Source of the DNA: Rhodoplanes sp. Z2-YC6860
GTDB taxonomy: Bacteria; Pseudomonadota; Alphaproteobacteria; Rhizobiales; Xanthobacteraceae
NCBI RefSeq assembly: GCF_001579845.1
Contig: NZ_CP007440.1
Span: 3,308,029-3,372,028 of the forward strand
Direction: 5' to 3'
DNA: 64,000 nt
Below, piece after piece: positions 57,547 through 64,000 of the stretch. A program made the translations under genes and the position numbers. Position 1 is the stretch's first letter, and every line of letters starts with the position of its first letter. The notes below the pieces were generated by a model. The model was not told the origin of the DNA. It made no database searches and saw only the letters and a list, made by a program, of their open reading frames with translations.

Positions 57547-58374
57547 CTAGAGTTCTTTGTCTTTCTCGGGCCGCTCGCCGCCGAAGATCGCCGTGCCTTC
57601 CGGCGACAGGAACGATTTGAGATCGGTCCAGGGCACGAAAATCGTGTAGGGCCCGGCCGCATAGGCGTCGACGTCGTAGGCCGAGAAGTGGAAGGTGAGG
57701 CCTGAGCTTTTGCCGGCCGCGGTCGAAGGCGCAAGAGTGATCGGCCCGATCTTGAGAAGCTTCGGCTGGATGGCCCCGCGAAGCTGCTCGTCCCCGGCCA
57801 CCAGTTTCTCGGCCGACAGCTTCGGATCCTTCTTCTTCTCGTCGTCAGACAGTTCGCCGCGGCGGCGCTCATCCTTTTCCAAGGCCGTGGCGTTGCGCAC
57901 GAGCCTGGCGAGCGCCGTCATGGTCGGACCGTTGTCGGCCATCTCTTTGAAGAACGGCCGGACGCTGATGCGCTTCTTTGCGGTCTTGTCCCAGAGGATC
58001 GTGTCGGTGCGGGAGTTGGGATGGGCACCGCCGCCGTAAGTGCCGTCTTCGCGCAAGATGCTCACATAGCGGTCGCCGACCAGCGAGCGGAACGAATAGC
58101 TGCGGTCGTAGGTCCAGCGGCGGTCCTTGAACCATGCTTTGTTGGTTTTGTATTCCTGGTCCGCGTCAGCCCGCGATTTAGCAACGTAGCGCTGGCCTTC
58201 CGCCAGAAGATCGGCGGCGAGGCCGGGAACCGGCTTGAGCTCCTTGTCGATCGTGACAGTGATTTCGGCCGCGCGTGTCTTGATTTCAATCGCGGGCTTT
58301 TCGTCGATCTGTGCGGCGACAGGACTGGCAAGCGCTAGCACAACCGCTGCAGCGGCAAGAACAGAACGCTGCAT
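57547..58374 (-). CDS. exported DUF3298-like protein within the mutase operon
   Basis: A 275-residue protein with a signal peptide (LAAAAVVLALASPVAAQ). The mature protein has the DUF3298/RsiV-type elements RSYSFRSLVGDRYVSILREDGTYGGGAHPN (GGAHPN at 114-120), a lysine/glutamate-rich helical middle and C-terminal FHFSAYDVDAYAAGPYTIFVPWTDLKSFL. In RsiV this domain senses lysozyme at the cell surface, but in this protein no membrane anchor or sigma partner is present. It starts eight bases after the mutase large-subunit gene, so it is co-transcribed with the B12 enzyme, an unusual place for a periplasmic protein. Confidence 0.82.
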   Translation of the reverse strand: MQRSVLAAAAVVLALASPVAAQIDEKPAIEIKTRAAEITVTIDKELKPVPGLAADLLAEGQRYVAKSRADADQEYKTNKAWFKDRRWTYDRSYSFRSLVGDRYVSILREDGTYGGGAHPNSRTDTILWDKTAKKRISVRPFFKEMADNGPTMTALARLVRNATALEKDERRRGELSDDEKKKDPKLSAEKLVAGDEQLRGAIQPKLLKIGPITLAPSTAAGKSSGLTFHFSAYDVDAYAAGPYTIFVPWTDLKSFLSPEGTAIFGGERPEKDKEL

Positions 58375-58381
58375 TTCTGTT

Positions 58382-60534
<2,153 letters not shown>

Positions 60535-60538
<4 letters not shown>

Positions 60539-62397
60539 GATTTCGACTCCGGTTCGAGCCCGAGAATAGCATGCGCCGCCTTCAGAGTGGCGAGGATGTC
60601 GCCACCGGCAAAAATGAAGCTGCCGACACCCGCGGCCTTGTAGGGAGCCAGCTCCTTGGGCCGCCCTGCCAGATAAATGTGAGCCGCACCTGCATTCGCC
60701 AATGCTCCCGCGGCATCTGCGGCTTCGCTTTCGTAGACGGCGTCGGAGGAACAGAGGCACGCGAGCTTTGCCCCCGACGCCTTGAACGCCGCGATCATCT
60801 CGTCGCGGTTCTTGAAACCGTCGTTGGCGATCGCCTCGATGCCACCGGCCTCGAAGAAGTTCCTGGCGAAGGTGGCGCGCGCGGTGAATTCGGCGAGCGC
60901 GCCGAGATTGGCAAGAAAGATTTTGGGCCGAGCGCCGGTTGCGGCCAGAGCCCTGTCGGAGTTATCGCGCAGCATTTCGAAAGGCTCGGCGAGGCGATGC
61001 GGCGCGAGCGCCGGATATTGGATCGCCGCCGCAGGCGGCGGGATCGCAACGGGTGTGGCGGCGAGGACCTTTACGGGCGTTTCGGAGAGAAGCGGGTAAT
61101 CGCTGGTGCCGGTGAGCGAATCCTTGCGATGCACGACGGCGTTCTCGCGCTCTCCACGGACCTTCGCGACCTTCTCCTGAAACAGGCCTTTCTCCAGTGC
61201 GGCCGGAGCGCCGCCGGCGGCCTCGATCTCCTGGAACAGCGCCCAGGCGGCGCGGCAGAGCTTATCGGTCAGGTCCTCGATGCCGCCGGAGCCCGCCGCC
61301 GGATCGGCGACCTTGGCGAGATTGGATTCCTCCAGCAGCAAAAGCTGCGTGTTCCGCGCGATCCGCCGCGCAAAGCGGTCAGGAAGGCCCAGCGCCGCGG
61401 TGAACGGCAGAACGCTCACGGCGTCGGCACCGCCGATGCCTGCGGCGAAGGCCGCGATCGTGCCGCGCAACATATTCACCCACGGATCGCGCTTCGTCAT
61501 CGTCCGCCACGCCGTCTCGGCGGAGATGAATGCCGGCTTGGCAGCAAGCCCGCACGCTTGTTCGACCCGCGCCCAGAGCAGCCGCAGCGCCCGCAACTTG
61601 GCGACGGTGAGAAACTGATCGGCATCGGCTGAGAGGCGGAATTCGATCATCCCCCGTGCCGCGTCGAGCGCGATGCCCGCGCCTTCCAGCGCGCGCAGAT
61701 AAGCGACCGCGACCGCGAGCGCATAGGCGAGCTCCTGGACCTCCGACCCGCCGGCATTGTGCACGATGCGACCGTCCGCTGCCGCAAGCGGGCTCTTGAA
61801 ACCGGCCCTGGCGAGCGAGGCGACATGCTCGCCGAAGCGCGGCATCAGGTCACGATACGGAATCGGCAGCGTGCCGGTCAGCGTATGCGCGCCGAGCGCA
61901 TCATGGCCGAAGCGGACGTTGACCGCGCCGGGCGCATAGCCGCGCTGCTTGACCAGCGCTGCCACATGATCGGCGGCGTCCTTGGTCGGCTCGGCGGTTT
62001 GCAGCTCGACAGCGATGGCGTCGAGATGCACGCCTTCCAGGACGCGCGCAACGGACTTGGCATCGCCGGGAAGGCCGTAACCATAAGCGCCGACCGAGCC
62101 GGCAAACACCAGCGTGAGCGCGGTCGCGCCATTCTCGAGTTCGTGCAGCGCCTCGGCATTGGCGATGGCGGGATCCGGATGATCGACGCGCGCCTGGACC
62201 GACCATGGCCCGCTGCGGGCTGTGACCGGATTGGCGCCTGAGGGTCTTGGATAGAGCGGCTCGATCGGGATGCCGTCATAGGTCCTGGCGATCAGCCGCT
62301 CAAACGGCCGGTCCTTGAGCGCGGCGCGCACCAGCTTGAGCCAATCCTCCCGGCTGGCGGGTGGAAACTCGGCGGCGAGGGGCAATTCGTCTGTCAT
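60535..62397 (-). CDS. methylmalonyl-CoA mutase, small subunit
   Basis: A 620-residue homologue of the large subunit, the non-catalytic beta chain in the heterodimeric bacterial mutase. It has the barrel fold ([20 protein letters not shown] and [47 protein letters not shown]) and a C-terminal B12-domain-like region without the DxHxxG motif, as expected for a subunit that does not bind cobalamin. The ATG at 62397 follows a polar stretch; the longer frame adds 17 residues that do not match. It is the first gene of the operon and is divergent from the glycosyltransferase gene. Confidence 0.92.
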
Positions 62398-62575
62398 GGC
62401 CTCAAAATGCCACGGCGAAGCGGCAGCGCCAATGCGAACTCCGTCCAACCGAGCAAGAACCGTGCCCTGTTTGTCCCGCCGTCATAAGCGCCTTTTGCGA
62501 CTTGGCGGGAGCGGGCCCGCTGGCGCTCTGTCGAGGTCGCTACGGCTGATTTCGCCTTCGGGGAAGTCGCCCGGG

Positions 62576-62603
62576 CGTGATATCACCGCAAGACGTGATA
62601 TCA
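62576..62603. promoter_or_regulatory. two direct CGTGATATCA repeats, possible operator
   Basis: The ten-base word CGTGATATCA occurs at 62576-62585 and again at 62594-62603, with starts 18 bases apart, and its core TGATATCA is self-complementary. A T-run follows. It lies in the divergent gap between the mutase operon and the glycosyltransferase gene, 60 bases ahead of the latter. Two identical half-palindromic sites at near-two-turn spacing are what a dimeric regulator would bind. Confidence 0.4.
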
Positions 62604-62662
62604 TTTTTTCGAGCCGATTGCCCAGAAGTGACCGGTACGAGCGTGTATTGCCAGAGGAAGTT

Positions 62663-63541
62663 TTGAACGGTCCCGGTTTGAAATTCGACGATGCGGTTGG
62701 TACCACGGCCCGAGGCAGCCGGACTCTGGTCTTTCTGGCCACCTACAACGAACGCTCGAATATCGCAGCGCTGCTGGATGCGATTCTCGCCCTGCCGGTC
62801 GCTTGCGACGTGCTGGTCGTCGACGACAATTCGCCCGACGGTACGTCGCGGTTCGTCGCCGAGCGCGCGGCAGCAGATCCTCGCATCCATGTGCTCGTGC
62901 GGCCCAAGCGCCTTGGCATCGGTTCGGCGCACCGGCTGGGTTGGCTTCATGCTCGCCGCTTTGGCTACGGCCGTGTCGTCACCATGGATGCCGACATGTC
63001 GCATCAGCCGGCCGATATTCCACGCCTTCTGCGCGCCCTCGACGAGGGCGCCGATGTGGCCTTGGGCTCGCGCTTTGCACCTGGTGGCAAGCTCGATTAC
63101 CAGGGCTGGCGCTTGTTTCTGAGCCGCACGGCCAATTGGCTCGCTCGCAAAAGCCTGGGGCTTTCGCTGAGGGAATACACCAACTCGTTTCGCGCCGCGC
63201 GCCTCGATAAGCTGCCGCTCGGCTTGATCGAGGGACTCACCAACAACGGTTACGGGTTTTTTCTGGCCGAGACAGTCCGCACCGCGCGGCAGGGACTGCG
63301 GGTCGTCGAGATTCCGATCCACTTTCACGACCGCGGCGCCGGCCGCTCCAAGATGCCGAAATTTCAGATCGTTCTCGGGGTTGCGAACCTTCTCTATCTC
63401 GTCTTCGATCGGCGGACCTTCAAGCTCGGTCAAAACGGAAGTGGGGCCCGCTTCGAATGTGTTCACTGTGGCAAGCCATACGTCATCACGATGCACTTAG
63501 GCGCGAGAAAATGCCTTCTCTGCATGCGCGATCATGCCTGA
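62663..63541 (+). CDS. family-2 glycosyltransferase (dolichol-phosphate-mannose-synthase-like) with C-terminal zinc ribbon
   Basis: About 292 residues. No ATG fits; TTG 62663 has AGAGGAAG a few bases ahead and begins just before the domain, whereas the longer frame is polar. The GT-A fold is clear: TLVFLATYNERSNIAALLDAI, VVDDNSPDGT, the DxD motif DADMSHQ (109-111), and NSFRAARLD. Residues 215-235 contain GLTNNGYGFFLAETV. Polyprenyl-phosphate sugar synthases have this layout. The last 30 residues contain two CxxC pairs (C266/C269 and C284/C287), a zinc ribbon that I do not know from this family. Its partner is a GDP-mannose dehydratase gene 42 bases later. Confidence 0.82.
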   Translation: MNGPGLKFDDAVGTTARGSRTLVFLATYNERSNIAALLDAILALPVACDVLVVDDNSPDGTSRFVAERAAADPRIHVLVRPKRLGIGSAHRLGWLHARRFGYGRVVTMDADMSHQPADIPRLLRALDEGADVALGSRFAPGGKLDYQGWRLFLSRTANWLARKSLGLSLREYTNSFRAARLDKLPLGLIEGLTNNGYGFFLAETVRTARQGLRVVEIPIHFHDRGAGRSKMPKFQIVLGVANLLYLVFDRRTFKLGQNGSGARFECVHCGKPYVITMHLGARKCLLCMRDHA

Positions 63542-63583
63542 GATGCGCCGGTGCAGATTTTTCGCTGAGTTGCGGGTGACCGG

Positions 63584-64000
63584 ATGAAAACGGCACTGAT
63601 CTGCGGAGTATCCGGCCAGGACGGCGCATATCTGGCGAAGCTCCTGCTTGAAAAGGGCTATCGGGTCATCGGCACGTCACGCGATGCAACGACCGCGAGC
63701 TTTACGAACTTGCAGCGGCTGTCGATCCGGGAGCACGTCGAATGCCAATCGATGGTGCCGAGCAATTTCGACAACGTCATCCAGGCGCTCTCTCGAATCA
63801 GGCCAGACGAGATCTACAATCTGTCCGGCCTGAGCTCTGTCGGGCTTTCGTTCGAGCAACCGATCGAGACGATGGAAAGCGTCGCCAACGCCTCGATCAA
63901 TCTGATGGAGGCCGTCCGGTTCCTGGGCGGTGGCTCCCGCCTCTACAACGCGAGCTCGAGCGAGTGTTTCGGCGACACCGGCGACGAGGCAGCTTGCGAA
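63584..64000 (+). CDS. gmd: GDP-mannose 4,6-dehydratase, N-terminal part, cut by window edge
   Basis: The visible 139 residues belong to an extended short-chain dehydrogenase. The NADP-binding motif is GVSGQDGAYLAKLLLEKGYRVIG, the GxxGQDG form specific to Gmd. Later come PDEIYNLSGLSSVGLSFEQPIET and NASSSECFGD, where the SSSE is the Ser-Ser-Ser-Glu of the catalytic site. The enzyme makes GDP-4-keto-6-deoxymannose for fucose, rhamnose or perosamine in surface polysaccharide. It follows the glycosyltransferase gene, so the region beyond the window is likely a polysaccharide locus. The C-terminal two thirds are outside the window. Confidence 0.9.
   Translation, partial: MKTALICGVSGQDGAYLAKLLLEKGYRVIGTSRDATTASFTNLQRLSIREHVECQSMVPSNFDNVIQALSRIRPDEIYNLSGLSSVGLSFEQPIETMESVANASINLMEAVRFLGGGSRLYNASSSECFGDTGDEAACE

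Overview
The window is GC-rich chromosomal DNA from an alphaproteobacterium of the order Hyphomicrobiales, most likely close to Bradyrhizobium, Rhodopseudomonas or Pseudolabrys. This rests on gene content: several Bug/TctC-type binding proteins, a Tat-exported PF04392 binding protein, a TIGR03808-type beta-helix protein, a DUF2336 protein and short palindromic intergenic repeats typical of this group. About 60 protein genes are supported. I see no tRNA, rRNA, CRISPR array, transposase or phage module.

Layout. 1-1660: end of a putative O-GlcNAc-transferase-like protein, a small lipoprotein and a secreted protein. 1874-9119: six overlapping genes (hyfBCEFGI) for a hydrogenase-4/complex-I-like membrane complex whose large subunit has lost three of the four NiFe-ligand cysteines. 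9271-14137: a dihydropyrimidinase, a DUF1080 protein and two isolated homoprotocatechuate-pathway enzymes (hpaH, hpaI). 14329-17992: a polytopic membrane protein, a structured non-coding stretch, a TPR protein and an NTF2-like protein. 18017-22717: a minus-strand cluster with an amidohydrolase-family decarboxylase, a Bug binding protein, an NTF2-like protein, a zinc-ribbon metallo-beta-lactamase-fold protein and an MFS transporter, probably a catabolic or uptake unit of unknown substrate. 22900-24447: a glutathione transferase and a fused ureide-pathway enzyme. 24526-27655: an ECF sigma factor, its membrane anti-sigma factor and a subtilisin-like protease. 28397-34894: a branched-chain amino-acid type ABC transporter with two tandem binding proteins and a RidA-like protein. 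35114-45425: assorted peptidase, amidohydrolase, old-yellow-enzyme, metal-efflux and asparaginase genes, with repeat remnants. 45580-48792: a two-subunit thiamine-diphosphate decarboxylase and a DUF2336 protein. 48951-51648: a TonB-dependent receptor behind a cobalamin riboswitch. 52499-56362: a LysR regulator with a Bug binding protein, small proteins and a beta-helix protein. 56504-62397: the methylmalonyl-CoA mutase operon. 62663-64000: a glycosyltransferase and the start of GDP-mannose 4,6-dehydratase.

How parts fit together. The riboswitch-controlled receptor and the B12-dependent methylmalonyl-CoA mutase lie within 12 kb, so the receptor is better read as a corrinoid importer than as a siderophore receptor. 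The most interesting candidate system is the sigma/anti-sigma/subtilase unit: the periplasmic domain of the anti-sigma factor looks like a subtilisin propeptide, which suggests that the co-encoded protease and the anti-sigma factor interact directly. The second is the hyf-like complex, which keeps its proton-pumping subunits and its proximal iron-sulfur subunit but cannot be a normal NiFe hydrogenase.
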